This document shows, one piece after another, positions 49,161 through 62,544 of a stretch of DNA of 64,000 bases; the stretch's first letter is position 1; each line of letters opens with the position of its first letter. The notes under the pieces were generated by a model, which made no database searches, was not told the DNA's origin, and saw only the letters and a program-made list of their open reading frames with translations. The DNA is from Protonemura montana (Eukaryota > Arthropoda > Insecta > Plecoptera > Nemouridae): contig OX387605.1 in assembly GCA_947568835.1 (NCBI GenBank), forward strand, positions 10,668,418 through 10,732,417, in the 5' to 3' direction. The translations under genes and the position numbers were made by a program.

Positions 49161-49904
49161 TGTAAGATTTGTAAGATCTGTAAGATCACACTACAACGCT
49201 GAAAATATCGCATCTCGTCAAGGTTTGCAACAAGTTTTGCAACAAAAGTCAGAATATCACATATTTTTAACTCCCGATCGGTCCTATTTTGAGGCGTTGC
49301 CGACGCCTAAAATTCAAAGCTATAGTTAAAAAATTTGTGTCAAGTAGCTGGGAACGAATGACGTTGTCAAGAAATTTAGTTTGCCTGTGAAAACTTTGAA
49401 GCAACTCGTGGTACGCGTGATTGCTACGGGACTGCCTATACGTACGGTTAATCCAACCATGACAAGTTTCAACTGAAATAATCGTCTAAAACGAAGCGAA
49501 AATTTGTCTCTTCGTACCAGGCGAGTAGCCGACAAAAGAGTATCGCCTGAAACCTACTGCATCGCTGTGCAAGTGACGTCACAACACGTGCTCGATCGTC
49601 CCCGCCAGTGTCCCCGCCTCGTACTTTCGATCGACTGAAGCTCGGTTCCTATTGGCTGACCGGTTTTCGAAGTGGATCGCGGTGATAACAGCAATGGCGT
49701 CCACGGCTGCTATCACAAACAAAATGTTTTCCAGGCATGCAGATGCTAAAGAACTGCAAATTCTCGTACTTTAATTGCGGATATTTAATTAGATTCATTT
49801 TAACTATGTTAACATTTGTTAGATGTGAGTGTTCTTGACCAAATCAAGTCACACAGCGGGTCCAATTGCTTACGAGCCCTTCTCGAATCGTTACACCGAA
49901 CGGT

Positions 49905-50130
49905 TTGGCGTGCTGGAAACACCGGTTCTCGTGAGATCACCGACGTTAAGCAACACTGCGCCGGGTCAGGTATTGGATGGGTGACCATCATACACATGAT
50001 CAGTTATGTTCGGGAGAGAGGTTGGAGGAATGAAAGTTAGTACAGCAACTACATTAGCCTTGCTTATCAAACACTCGACTGCGTGGATTTGTGGAGGAAT
50101 CCTGCTGTTCGAGTTGCACCTTCCTTGAGG
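49905..50130 (+). mobile_element. 5S-rRNA-derived SINE with recognisable 5S head, left arm
   Basis: Positions 49910-49986 align to eukaryotic 5S rRNA: AAACACCGGTTCTCGTGAGA, then TCACCGACGTTAAGCAAC (A-box region) and GGTATTGGATGGGTGACC (C-box), with the spacing of a true 5S gene. The 5S 3' end is replaced by ATCATACACATGATCAGTTA and the SINE body. This is the design of SINE3-class (5S-derived) retroposons. The mirror copy is at about 54870-55100. Confidence 0.75.
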
Positions 50131-50940
50131 CCTTCCTGAAAAATACCTAAATTTCAGCCGAACTTCTACATATCTATTCTCACCGTTTTCACAATGCTAA
50201 ATGCCAGTTAAATAAGCACGTTAAGATGAAAGTATCTGATTAGGTGTAACCATGAGGATGAGTCTCATAAATTAAGTTGGACATATTAAAACTGCCCGTT
50301 GGAAGAAATGTTGCCTAAAGTTGAATATGCACTCCTAAGTAAATGTCATAAAGGAAAGAAATTAGATTCACAGTTTTGTCAATGGTTGATAAACAAACCG
50401 TTTAACTCTTGTTTATTTTTATCTTTTTTATTTGATGGGTTTAATGCTTATTGAATGGCAAACACTATACCTATAACACGTGTAGGCAATTTTTATCACC
50501 AACTCTCCCATCCCTATGGGGTGGTATACAATACTACCATGTAGCAAGCGTGTTTACCTTATTCTGTGCGAAAAGATAAGATATGCTTCAAAAATCATTA
50601 ATGACGGAAAAATATTAAAACAATAATTTAAAATTAATATGAACATAATATAAAACTCTTATAGACATAAATTAACAAAATAAAATAACGACGGTCGTCT
50701 TCTGGACGCTACGTCGTTATCATTGCGCGATTAAAGTGCTCAATTACACTCAATTACCCCAAAGTTCTTAATTCACTGAGGTCTGCCACCAATTTCTCTT
50801 GTATTTATAGCAAAATTACATTGTTTCATCATCAAAAGTCACCTTTACATGCACTGCCATCCAAAAATGAACCATCGTCAAAATGAATTTCTGTTCATGT
50901 GGTTTTATCAAGTGTGGCTTTAGCACCTGGTCACTGACAG

Positions 50941-51545
50941 TCCCATTGGGTGATACATCGCAGTCACACAGATCAAAATAATTCTCATCCCCCCGTACTA
51001 CCCTCGTACCACCCGTCCCCCCGTTCCACCCTCGTACTAGACCATGCAGTAGGTACTCATATTCATAAAGTAGATTCATATGATAGTAACGCTCTACATA
51101 GTCTTTACACAGATCTTACATAGATCTCTTGGGTATCCATGTACCTTATCATACGTTTCACCCATAATTGGAAGTAGTTAGGTGGCCGTGCGCAAGTGCT
51201 CTACTCGCAACGCATGTTCTGAAGCAGATACACCGGGACCCTTGCACCGTGATCGAATAATAATACCCTCACAGACGCAGGTTTTCCTTTCTGTCTCTCG
51301 TTTTTTGTTCCAGGGCAGATTATTTGAGTATCTGTATATATTAGTATATTGTTGAATGAAAACTAGTCTGGGCGAAACACTCGCCTACCGCCACTGTGGA
51401 CGTCAGCTTTGTAATCATTTGCACTTGGAGACCATGGTTTTGTCACCAGCGTGTGTCTAAGTTTGTCGGCTAGGGATAAGGTTGAGTCCTGATTCACAAA
51501 GTGGCCAATATCCAAAGCAGCTTGAGGACCATAGATCACATTCAG
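50941..51545. other. Unique part of inverted-repeat spacer
   Basis: About 600 bp with no counterpart beside the right arm. It contains C-rich stretches near 50990-51035. A minus-strand frame at 51363-51551 encodes 62 residues including LADKLRHTLVTKPWSPSAND, which I do not recognise. No gene can be supported. Confidence 0.4.
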
Positions 51546-54055
51546 TTTCAATTCAATTCAATTCAATAATATATTTATTTCATTGTACAATATACATAGA
51601 TATTAGGTACACACTCCTTAGTTCAAGGTATAGTCTAAAAAATACACTTGTGAGTATAGAAATTCGTCTGTTTTGTTAAATGTACAGGTTCCTTCGCTTT
51701 ATATTATATTATATACATTTTATACAGTCACATTTTTTCCTGTTCCTATATTCGTCTAAGTCGTAAAAACAGTTATCAATTAAAAAACGTTTCGTCATAT
51801 TTTTAAAATTATCTCTATCACCCGACTTTTCCTTCAGACACCTCGGCAGGCTGTTGTAGAGGGCTGCCCCCGCGTATGAGGCGTTTTGTCTTGATATTTT
51901 TAGTTTTACATTTTCGGATGTCCTGATTTCTTTATTTCTTGTATTTTTATCGTGGACTTCTTGCGTCTTCGTGAAGGTTTCAGGGTTGTCGATTACGAAT
52001 AACAGCACTTCTAATATGTATAGTGATGTCACCGTCAGGATGCTTAGTTCCTTGAAGATCTTCCTGCAGGAGTCCCGTTTCTTCATTCTTGCTATTGTTC
52101 GGACCGCTTGTTTCTGTGATACAAAAATGCTTCTCGCCTCTGTGCCACCACCCCAGCACAGTATGCCATATTGTATCAGTGATTGTACGTTCGCATGGAA
52201 AGCAACTTTCCGTGCCGGCAGATTCAGTTCCTTTGCTAGGATTTTTAAGCCAAAGCATGCTGTGTTCAGTCTCTTCTTAAGCTTCGCCGTATGCTCTTTC
52301 CATTTGAGGTCGTGGCTAATTTGTAAGCCGAGGAATGTGCTTGAACACACTATTTTCCTTGTGTTTCCTACTTCTTCGATCTTAGATTTCCCTCGTCCTT
52401 TAAAGACGATAATGTTTGTCTTGTCGTTGTTCAGCTTCATCTTATTTGGCCCGAACCATTCTTCAATATCAGATAAAGATCTTGCGATGTTTTCCACTAA
52501 CATCTCTTCGTTTTTGGCAGTGACGAGGAGGCTCGTGTCATCCGCAAATAAGATCGTGTCGGCGAATTCATTGTTGATATTGTTAGGGAGGTCATTGATG
52601 TAGATACTGAATAATACTGGAGCGAGCAGTGACCCTTGCGGCAGTCCGGTAGATATCGGCTCCCAGTTCGACGCTATACTTCCGCTATGTGTGTTTATTT
52701 CCACTGCTTGCATCCTATCCGAGAGGTACGATTGTATCCACTCGCTAGCCTTACCTTGGATTCCGTAATGTTTTAGTTTTCCAATTAGTACTTGATGGTT
52801 TATTGTGTCGAAAGCCTTTGTAAGGTCGCACATTATCGCGCTTATTTGTGACTTTTTTTCTAGCGCCTTGGTGACTTGGTTCACCATTGCGTATATTGCC
52901 GTATTTGTGGAGAGTCCTTTTTGGAAGCCGTGTTGGCTCTTACATATTACGTTGTTTTCCGCCAGATATTTATTAATTCTTATTAGAAATATTTTTTCTT
53001 GCACCTTGGCGAAATTGGTGAGAAGCGATATTGGCCGGTAGTTCCCCATGTCGGTGCTTGCTCCTTTATTTTTGAAAATTGGCTTCACCACTGACCATTT
53101 CGCTAGTGAAGGGAACTCCCCTGTTGATAGCGAGTGGTTGCATATGTCTGCGAGCGGTCCGGCGATCTGGAATCGAACGCGTTTGATTATCTTGCATTGA
53201 ATGTCATCCCATCCAGTTGATTTCTTTTCTTTAAGGTCTTTGATGATGTCAATTATTTCCCTTTCCGTTGTAGGTTCCAGTAGAATTGCATTCACTGGCC
53301 TCGGGAGGTTTTGTAGTTTCTGCAGACACTCTTCTACTTTGTTGGTGGAGTCTTTGTTCGTTCTTATCGCCACTGTCGTGAAGTACTCGTTAAACGCGTT
53401 CGCTATTTCCTTCCCATCTGTTATTGTTCTGTTTTCTGTAATTATTTTCATATCCCTACGGATATCTGTACGTTTCTTCCTCCCCAAGCATTCATGGATT
53501 AAATCCCACGAGGCCCTGCTTTTGTTGCTGGCCTTCTTGATGATTTTGTCGTTCCTGATTTTTTTGCTTCTTCGTAGGAGGCGTTGCACTTTCCTTTTCA
53601 ATCTTCGAAGTTCCTTTTCGTGTTTCTTGCCACCTGCTTTTCTAGTACGCATGTATGCTTCCCTCTTAGTTTTGCAGACTTCTTTTATTTCTTCTGTCAT
53701 CCATGACTTTCCTCTCTGCTTTCTTGTCCTCGCTTTATAAGTTCTTTTTGGGAATTTTTCCTCATAAGCCGTAAGAAATACCTCAAGGAAATTGTTGAAT
53801 TTTTCGTCGGTGGAGGTGCCCACCTTCACTCCTTGCCAATGCTGTTCCGCTAGATATTCCTCAAATCCTTTAATTCTATTTTCCGATATTATCCTCCTCG
53901 TGTAGTTTGTGACGGTCTTGCTAATCGCTGGTATTGGATGTAACCGCTGGAAAGGCTGGTATTGGATTTTCGGAATACGCCGTCGTCGATGTAGATGCAC
54001 ATGCACTTTCAATACTGCGATCGCTGTTGCCATGGCTGTCCAAAATTTCACGCGC
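51546..54055 (-). mobile_element. Non-LTR retrotransposon (CR1/Jockey-like), 5'-truncated
   Basis: A LINE lies on the minus strand within the inverted-repeat spacer. Its 3' end at 51546 is a simple tail of repeated ATTGA units. Its 5' end abuts the right arm of the palindrome near 54055-54065. Only the polymerase half of ORF2 is present; the endonuclease domain is missing. Target duplications could not be identified. Family assignment to the CR1/L2/Jockey group rests on the polymerase motifs. Confidence 0.8.
51709..54051 (-). CDS. LINE reverse transcriptase (ORF2, lacks endonuclease)
   Basis: A single open frame of 780 codons with no internal stop. The reverse transcriptase core is complete: GNYRPISLLTNFAKVQEKIF (about 336-355), motif A DLTKAFDTINHQ with its catalytic Asp (about 409), motif B STGLPQGSLLAPVLF (about 467-481), motif C LFADDTSLL (about 501-509) and MKLNNDKTNIIVF. 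The C-terminus ends RNRKKCDCIKCI. Autonomous elements of this type also carry an N-terminal apurinic-type endonuclease, absent here, so this copy is unlikely to move by itself. The first Met (54051) may lie in flanking sequence. The open frame suggests a fairly recent insertion. Confidence 0.88.
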   Translation of the reverse strand: MKFWTAMATAIAVLKVHVHLHRRRRIPKIQYQPFQRLHPIPAISKTVTNYTRRIISENRIKGFEEYLAEQHWQGVKVGTSTDEKFNNFLEVFLTAYEEKFPKRTYKARTRKQRGKSWMTEEIKEVCKTKREAYMRTRKAGGKKHEKELRRLKRKVQRLLRRSKKIRNDKIIKKASNKSRASWDLIHECLGRKKRTDIRRDMKIITENRTITDGKEIANAFNEYFTTVAIRTNKDSTNKVEECLQKLQNLPRPVNAILLEPTTEREIIDIIKDLKEKKSTGWDDIQCKIIKRVRFQIAGPLADICNHSLSTGEFPSLAKWSVVKPIFKNKGASTDMGNYRPISLLTNFAKVQEKIFLIRINKYLAENNVICKSQHGFQKGLSTNTAIYAMVNQVTKALEKKSQISAIMCDLTKAFDTINHQVLIGKLKHYGIQGKASEWIQSYLSDRMQAVEINTHSGSIASNWEPISTGLPQGSLLAPVLFSIYINDLPNNINNEFADTILFADDTSLLVTAKNEEMLVENIARSLSDIEEWFGPNKMKLNNDKTNIIVFKGRGKSKIEEVGNTRKIVCSSTFLGLQISHDLKWKEHTAKLKKRLNTACFGLKILAKELNLPARKVAFHANVQSLIQYGILCWGGGTEARSIFVSQKQAVRTIARMKKRDSCRKIFKELSILTVTSLYILEVLLFVIDNPETFTKTQEVHDKNTRNKEIRTSENVKLKISRQNASYAGAALYNSLPRCLKEKSGDRDNFKNMTKRFLIDNCFYDLDEYRNRKKCDCIKCI

Positions 54056-54869
54056 GTGTCACGCGTGTCAGTGACCAGGTGCTAAAGCCACACTTGATAA
54101 AACCACATGAACAGAAATTCATTTTGACGACGGTCTATTATTGGATAACAGTGCATGTAAAGGTGACTTTTGATGATAAAACAATGTAATTTTGCTTTAA
54201 ATACAAGAGAAATGGGTGGCAGACCTCAGTGAATTAAGAACTTCGGGGTAATTGAGTGTAATTGAGCACTTTAATCGCGCAATGATGACGACGTAGCGTC
54301 CAGAAGACGACCGTCGTTATTTTATTTTGTTAATTTATGTCTATAGGAGTTTTATATTATGTTCATATTGATTTTAAATTATTGTTTCTAATATTTTTCC
54401 GTCATTAATGATTATTGAAGCATATCTTATCTTTTCGCACAGAATAAGGTAAACACGCTTGCTACATGGTAGTATTGTATACCACCCCATAGGGATGGGA
54501 GAGTTGGTGATAAAAATTGCCTACACGTGTTATAGTGTTTGCCATTCAATAAGCATTAAACCCATCAACTTTAAAAGATAAAAATAAACAAGAGTTAAAA
54601 GGTTTGTTTGTCAACCTTTGACAAAACTGTGAATCTAATTTCTTTCCTTTATGACATTTACTTGGGAGTGCATATACAACTTTGGGCAACATTTCTGCTA
54701 ACGGGCGGATTTAATACGTTCAACTTAATTTATGAGACTCATCCCCATGGTTACACCTAATCAGATACTTTCATCTTAACGTGCTTTTTTAACTGGCATT
54801 TAGCATTGTGAAAACGGTGAGAATAGAAATGTAGATGTTCGGCCGAAATTTAGGTCTTTTTCAGGAAGG

Positions 54870-55100
54870 CCTCAAGGAAGGTGCAACTCGAACAGCAGGA
54901 TTCCTCCACAAATCCACGCAGTCGAGTGTTTAATAAGCAAGGCTAATGTAGTTGCTGTACTAACTTTTATTCCTCCAACCTCTCTCCCGAACATAACTGA
55001 TCATGTGTATGATGGTCACCCATCCAATACCTGACCCAGCGCAGTGTTGCTTAACGTCGGTGATCTCACGAGAACCGGTGTTTCCAGCACGCCAAACCGT
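54870..55100 (-). mobile_element. 5S-rRNA-derived SINE, right-arm copy
   Basis: Mirror of the element at 49905-50130. The 5S-like head (TTGGATGGGTGACC to AAACACCGG) reads on the minus strand from about 55091 to 55013. It differs from the left copy at a few bases, for example within the A-box to C-box spacer. Confidence 0.72.
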
Positions 55101-55814
55101 TCGGTGTAACGATTCGAGGAGGGCTCGTAAGCAATTGGACCCGCTGTGTGACTTGATTTGGTCAAGAACACTCACATCTAACAAATGTTAACATAGTTGA
55201 AATGAATCTAATTAAACATCCGCAATTAAAGTACGAGAATTTGCAGTTCTTTAGCATCTGCATGCCTGGAAATAATTTTGGCTGTGATAGCAGCCGTGGA
55301 CGCCATTGCTGTTATCACCGCGATCCACTTCGAAAACCGGTCAGCCAATAGGAACCGAGCTTCAGTCGATCGAAAGTACGAGGCGGGGACACTGGCGGGG
55401 ACGATCGAGCACGTGTTGTGACGTCACTTGCACAGCGATGCAGTAGGTTTCAGGCAATACTCTTTTGTCGGCTACTCGCCTGGTACGAAGAGACAAATTT
55501 TCGCTTCGTTTTAGACGATTATTTCAGTTGAAACTTGTCATGGTTGGATTAACCGTACGTATAGGCAGTCCCGTGGCACTCACGCGTACCACGAGTTGCT
55601 TCAAAGTTTTCACAGGCAAACTAAATTTCTTGACAACGTCATTCGTTCCCAGCTACTTGACACAAATTTATGAAATATAGCTTTGAATTTTAGGCGTAGG
55701 CAACGCCTCAAAATAGGACCGATCGGGAGTTAAAAATATGTGATATTCTGACTTTTGTTGCAAAACTTGTTGCAAACTTTTACCTGATGCGATATTTCCA
55801 GCGTTGTAGTGTGA

Positions 55815-56235
55815 TCTTACAGATCTTACAGATTGATTGATTGATTAGTGGCGTTAAACGACACACTGTTTTGACAACGGACAATGTGGCAGTGGTCTAA
55901 TAGTGCCGGTAAATGAGTGAGTGATGATGAGAATGATGATTTATACCTTCCTAATTAAGGAGGGAGGAGGGGAAACCCGGTGCACGTGGCCTACTCCTGT
56001 CGACGAGCACCAATGAGACCACTGGCTTAACGTCCCCTCCGCAATTGAACAATTGATCAATTGACAGCAATTGAAAAAATTGAAGGGCGGTACAACTCGA
56101 ACCACAGGATTCCTCCAAAAATCCATGCTGTCAAGAGGTTGATAAGCAAGGCGAGTTAAGTTGCTGATCTAACTTTCAACCCTCTAACGTCTCTCCCGAA
56201 CAGAACTGGTCATGTGTATGATGATCACCCATTTT
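55815..56235 (-). mobile_element. 5S-derived SINE body, right-arm copy
   Basis: Mirror of the decayed element at 48760-49160, read on the minus strand, with the same GGGACGTTAAGCCAGTGGTC core and the GATTGATTGATT simple repeat near 55831. Confidence 0.62.
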
Positions 56236-56919
56236 TCAGAAGTCAAATCCAAAAGCTGACAACTATGTGAAATGATTTAAAGCATGTATTTAAATTGCAA
56301 ATGGGGTTTGATCGTTTCGCTCGCTATGCTCATCAAACACATACCATTTCAATGTTTTAATGTCGAAGTCGATACGGGAAAAATAACTTCAATAACCACA
56401 ATTTAAAGGTCAAATTTAGTTGCAGGAGACATTTTGCATTGCATGCATGCTCCCTTATGATGTCAGCTATCAGAGGCGCCGGAGCAGCGATAATATTTCA
56501 GAGATCAGCCAGATCAGTGAACTCCAGTCTGCTAGAGCTTCTCTTGCAGTCCTGGAACATCTCACACGGAGAGAGATACTGCTGCTTTTTTGACTGCCGA
56601 GTTAAATTTTAACCAGTGGACTAGTTTCCCGGCGACCAGCACTACCGCGAAATGAGTAATTCTGCTCTGGATGGGCGCGAAGTTTCGTGTCTGCAAGATA
56701 GTCGTCAAAAACAAGGTGTGAGCTTACCGATACTTTTGAAAAAAGGAACCTAGACCAATAGGTACTTTGTTCGCTGCCAGCAAAAATTAAAAATTGATTT
56801 CGTTGCGTGGAGCGAAACAAGCACCCTGTTACGGAATGTCCTGCACAGAGGCGACTGCGAATGTTATTTCCAGGGGGGTGCAAGCGCCCATGAAACGCCC
56901 ATGAATTAACAGCATGACA

Positions 56920-56995
56920 TGCACGGGTTTTGAACTCAGGACGCTATGGTTGAAAGACCGTGGTTCTATACATTCGTCTACGAGTTCACCCGTAA
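56920..56995 (-). repeat. tRNA-like unit outside right arm
   Basis: The minus strand has GAGTTCAAAACCCGTG as a diverged B-box and TAGACGAATG as a weak A-box. It resembles the five units at 46.0-47.0 kb on the other side of the inverted repeat and has the same orientation. Confidence 0.35.
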
Positions 56996-57427
56996 ACGAT
57001 CGGGTTTTTTTTGTGCTACATTCATTTTTGTCATAAACTGTTCATACACTAGCTACGTGGTGCTTCCGTTGACTTTTGGTAACATCAATATCTACGTGGG
57101 TCAAGGTGGATTCGATCGCGGACTTTTTCTTGATTAATTACAATTTGCGCTGTGCGGATCAGCTTTCGCCAACAAAAAATATTTGAACTGGTGCTGCTAG
57201 TGCTAAAAATAGTGCTAAGGTTAGATAAAGTAGACATGAGTCGTCTTTGCATGAGTCTAAATTCTATCATAAGCTTGCGCCGACTTTAAGGCACGGCAGC
57301 CGTGCGAATAGACAGATTTCACGTCATGTTCGTGTGTTTAACTCGAGCGCTGCTGGTTTGAAAACAATTGTAAAAGGTTAGAACGATTAGAACTCGACGG
57401 ATTTTAATTACAAAATATTGTTTGATA

Positions 57428-59018
57428 ATGGACGATATAACAGAAGTCAAAGTAAGACCTCTCGAAAAAACTCAATTTGTCTCACCTTTGACTCTTCAAT
57501 ATAAACAGAATGGTATAGAAAAAACATGGGACCTTATTAAAGTCCATAATAGTGTTGCCGTTGTAATTTTTAACATATCCCGAAAGGTTTTGGTGTTGGT
57601 TAGGCAATTTCGACCAGGTAAGTCGATGTCATTATAAGTAGTAGAATTATAAGGTAGGCTCTAATCCATTCACTCCATTATCAAATGTTCACGATTATGT
57701 AACATCAACGTTTAATTTCCATCCCAGCGTATAGTGCCGGCGAGAGTTTGCAATATTTTGAGGTATTGTAACGTAGGAACAGGACCAATATTTAAAATTT
57801 AAATGTGCTGGTCCAGCCTATGTCTTCAAAACCTTCTACACCAATGTTCTAAATTCAATGCATAATTTTGTGCTATGTGGAATTGAAAATTAACATCCGT
57901 TCAATAAAACGGCGATTAAAATGTAAATTTTAGCATTTCAAGTGGTTCAATTCATTTGTCAGTATTCTGACATATGCTTCTTTCAATGACCAACTCCAAA
58001 AGATAAAAGTTAACCCTATCAGATTCCAAATCTAACCTCTGGATGCACAAATTCTTCCACATTCAAGAAGTATTTTAAGAAGTATTTTAATATAATACAT
58101 TTTAAGCCCTTGTTAGCCTTACCATTTGAACCAGAGTGTACATCCTTTGATCGAAGGTACATCCAACCCACTGATCTGTATGACCATTGTCTTGATGTCA
58201 CAGGTAGTAGTTATGACTAGGGGTGAAAGCCCTTTAAAATAACAACTCTAGCTCCAAAGCTTAAAAAAAATCCTTCAATTCAGGAAAAATTCCCGTTTTA
58301 AAATTTCTATTCGATTCCTAATTTAAAAAATAATTATTCCTATTTAGTATGTGCTACTTTGAAACCAGTTTAATCTGAAATAAAAATTACTATGTTAAAA
58401 AAAATGTTAACTAAAAGAAAGAAAATAAAACAGCCCTCACTATGTGGCATTACCCGTTTGTTACCTTTCAAACATTACTCTTTTTTTTCCAGCTGCCTAC
58501 TATGCATCTATACCAGAATTTGATAAACAGGAATCGATAGATACTTGCAAATATCCTGGAAACCAGGGTTTAATGTTGGAGCTTTGTGCAGGTATTGTCG
58601 ACAAAGATAAGTCACTGGAAGAAATAGCCCGAGAAGAAGTATTAGAAGAGTGTGGATACGATGTCCCTGCAGCCAACTTCAAGAAAATTATTTCACTTCG
58701 ATCCTCTGTTGGGGTTTGTGGTGACCGACAGACTATTTTTTATGTGGAGGTTTCAGACAGCCAACACGTTTTGGCTGGTAGGTACTGTGTGGCTACTAGA
58801 GACTGACAGGAACTTTCATCATGACCAGAAGTAAATGTTCTTTTAACAGCAGTGGCTTTTTTTTAGGTGGAGGAAACAGCGCTGAAGGAGAGTACATAGA
58901 AGTAGTGGAGATGACACCAACCGAAGCTCAAGATTACTTGACCAGTGGTGACACTCTCAGCCCTGGTGGATGCCTTTTTGGTCTTCAATGGTTTTTACAT
59001 AACCAACTAGGGAAATAA
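57428..59018 (+). CDS. NUDT14: Nudix hydrolase, UDP-sugar diphosphatase type, 3 exons
   Basis: NUDT14 hydrolyses UDP-glucose and related sugar nucleotides (family knowledge). Exons 57428-57617, 58493-58777 and 58867-59018 join in frame to 208 residues (human 222). The start MDDITEVKVRPLEKTQFVSP leads into LTLQYKQNG..KTWDLIKVH and VLVLVRQFRPAAY, the conserved NUDT14 lead. The Nudix region is MLELCAGIVDKDKSLEEIAR followed by EEVLEECGYD; the catalytic EExGY is intact, while the Arg that opens the canonical REUxEExGU box is Glu at the aligned position (Lys in human NUDT14), as is usual for this atypical subfamily. RQTIFYVEV and GEYIEVVEM follow. It is convergent with BECN1. Confidence 0.93.
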
Positions 59019-59132
59019 CAAAAACAATAAGAGTTCAAATGCCTTCATTCCAGCAGTAGTATTTTACCGCAAAAATACATTAATACGAAACGTGTATAAT
59101 TAATTTGTAAAACTCTTATTTGAATATCTTGC

Positions 59133-61390
<2,258 letters not shown>

Positions 61391-62544
61391 TAGGTTGAAA
61401 CCAAAGACGGCTCAGAAGCTGCTGTTAAGGTGAAGAATATGTTATTACGGTAATTTTTTTTAAATGAAGAAAATAAACACTATACAAGCAAGGGTCCAGA
61501 AATCATTGTCTAGCTTAAATAGTATTCCCAACAATTAATAACCTGGAAATTTTTGACAGATAGAAAATCGCAAGCTGGTGAATCAGTCAAGAAGTTTTGG
61601 AGGCACACCTGTATGCTTTTGAGCACCACTTCTTACTTTTCGTTTAACTATCTTGATTAAGCCTGACAGCAAAGTCTTCAGACTTCAGAATTAATCAAAA
61701 ACGCAGTTCAAGTTGCAGCTGACTGCAGCTGTCAATAAACACGCAGGAATCCACCATATTGAAATTCCATGGTACAGTCGTGTCCAAAGTCGTGTTACCC
61801 TAGAGAAAAGAATGGGTATACAGAGTGATTTACACTACAATTAATTTCAGTTTGCCACTATCTGGAGTTCTCATACCAACTAGAAAATATGATACCACGA
61901 TGCTTCTGTTCATTATCCGGGTTAAAAGCAGCAAAAATTGTTTTTCTTTGTTTGAAACATTAAATAATATCAGTAAAAATAAATATTGAATGAAAAACTA
62001 TAAATATTAATCAACCAAAGTTAAAATTAATATATTTCGGGTTAATTTTAATTTGTATCATGTTTGGCATGCACCCAAGCTTGCAAACCGCCCTTTGGCA
62101 ACTACCTATTGCTTTTTTTGTATGGTAGGTATTTAGCAGAAGTCACTAGGACTTTTAGTTCAGAATGTATGGGATTAGACTGCTGACCTCACATACCCCA
62201 ATCCCACTAAAATCAAATGGTCAACATTATTTTATCCTGGTTTTATTTTCAGTTCTTCATTAAAATTACGAATCATAGTTGCAACCAAACACTTATTGTA
62301 CAGCCATAATGAATATATTGGTTGCTTCAAATTCACTAAGCACAAAACTGCAATAAAAATATAATTTACGCTTTCAAATAAATCATTTTTACTGCCGCTA
62401 TTTGATCAAATTATAATGGTATACGATTCTTTACTCTGTAGTAACAAAAATAGCATTTAAGGTTTCGGATAACATCACCTTATAGCTCGATTTACATAAT
62501 CATGAGCTTGGAATAGGTACTCAATTTCTAAAACTAAGCAAATC
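61391..62544. other. BECN1-AQR intergenic region
   Basis: About 1.15 kb upstream of BECN1 and downstream of AQR, both on the minus strand. It should include the AQR 3' UTR and the BECN1 promoter. AT-rich, with no coding frame or repeat I can support. Confidence 0.4.

Larger units (their letters stand above)
48103..50940 (+). repeat. Giant inverted repeat, left arm (about 2.84 kb)
   Basis: Every segment I compared between this arm and the reverse complement of 54066-56887 is nearly identical, with scattered substitutions and short indels. The outer edge is GCGCTTGCACCCCCCTG and the inner edge TAGCACCTGGTCACTGAC. A shorter shared ATGGGCGT lies just outside at 48073. The arm contains two 5S-derived SINE bodies and open but unrecognised short frames. 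No transposase was found. Confidence 0.9.
54066..56887 (-). repeat. Giant inverted repeat, right arm (about 2.82 kb)
   Basis: Reverse complement of 48103-50940, collinear over the full length. Conserved landmarks include a 93-residue open frame (56602-56883) mirrored at 48068-48388, the 5S-like stretch at about 55013-55091, and the outer edge CAGGGGGGTGCAAGCGC at 56871-56887. Small differences show the arms are not identical, so the palindrome is not a simple assembly fold-back. Confidence 0.9.

Noticed and set aside
49910-49986. Functional 5S rRNA gene
   Set aside because: The 5' and 3' thirds do not match 5S rRNA and the sequence continues into a body shared with other repeats.
48103-56887. 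Palindrome as an assembly fold-back artefact
   Set aside because: The arms differ at scattered positions and only one borders the LINE, so it is not a simple mirrored read. Long reads are still needed.
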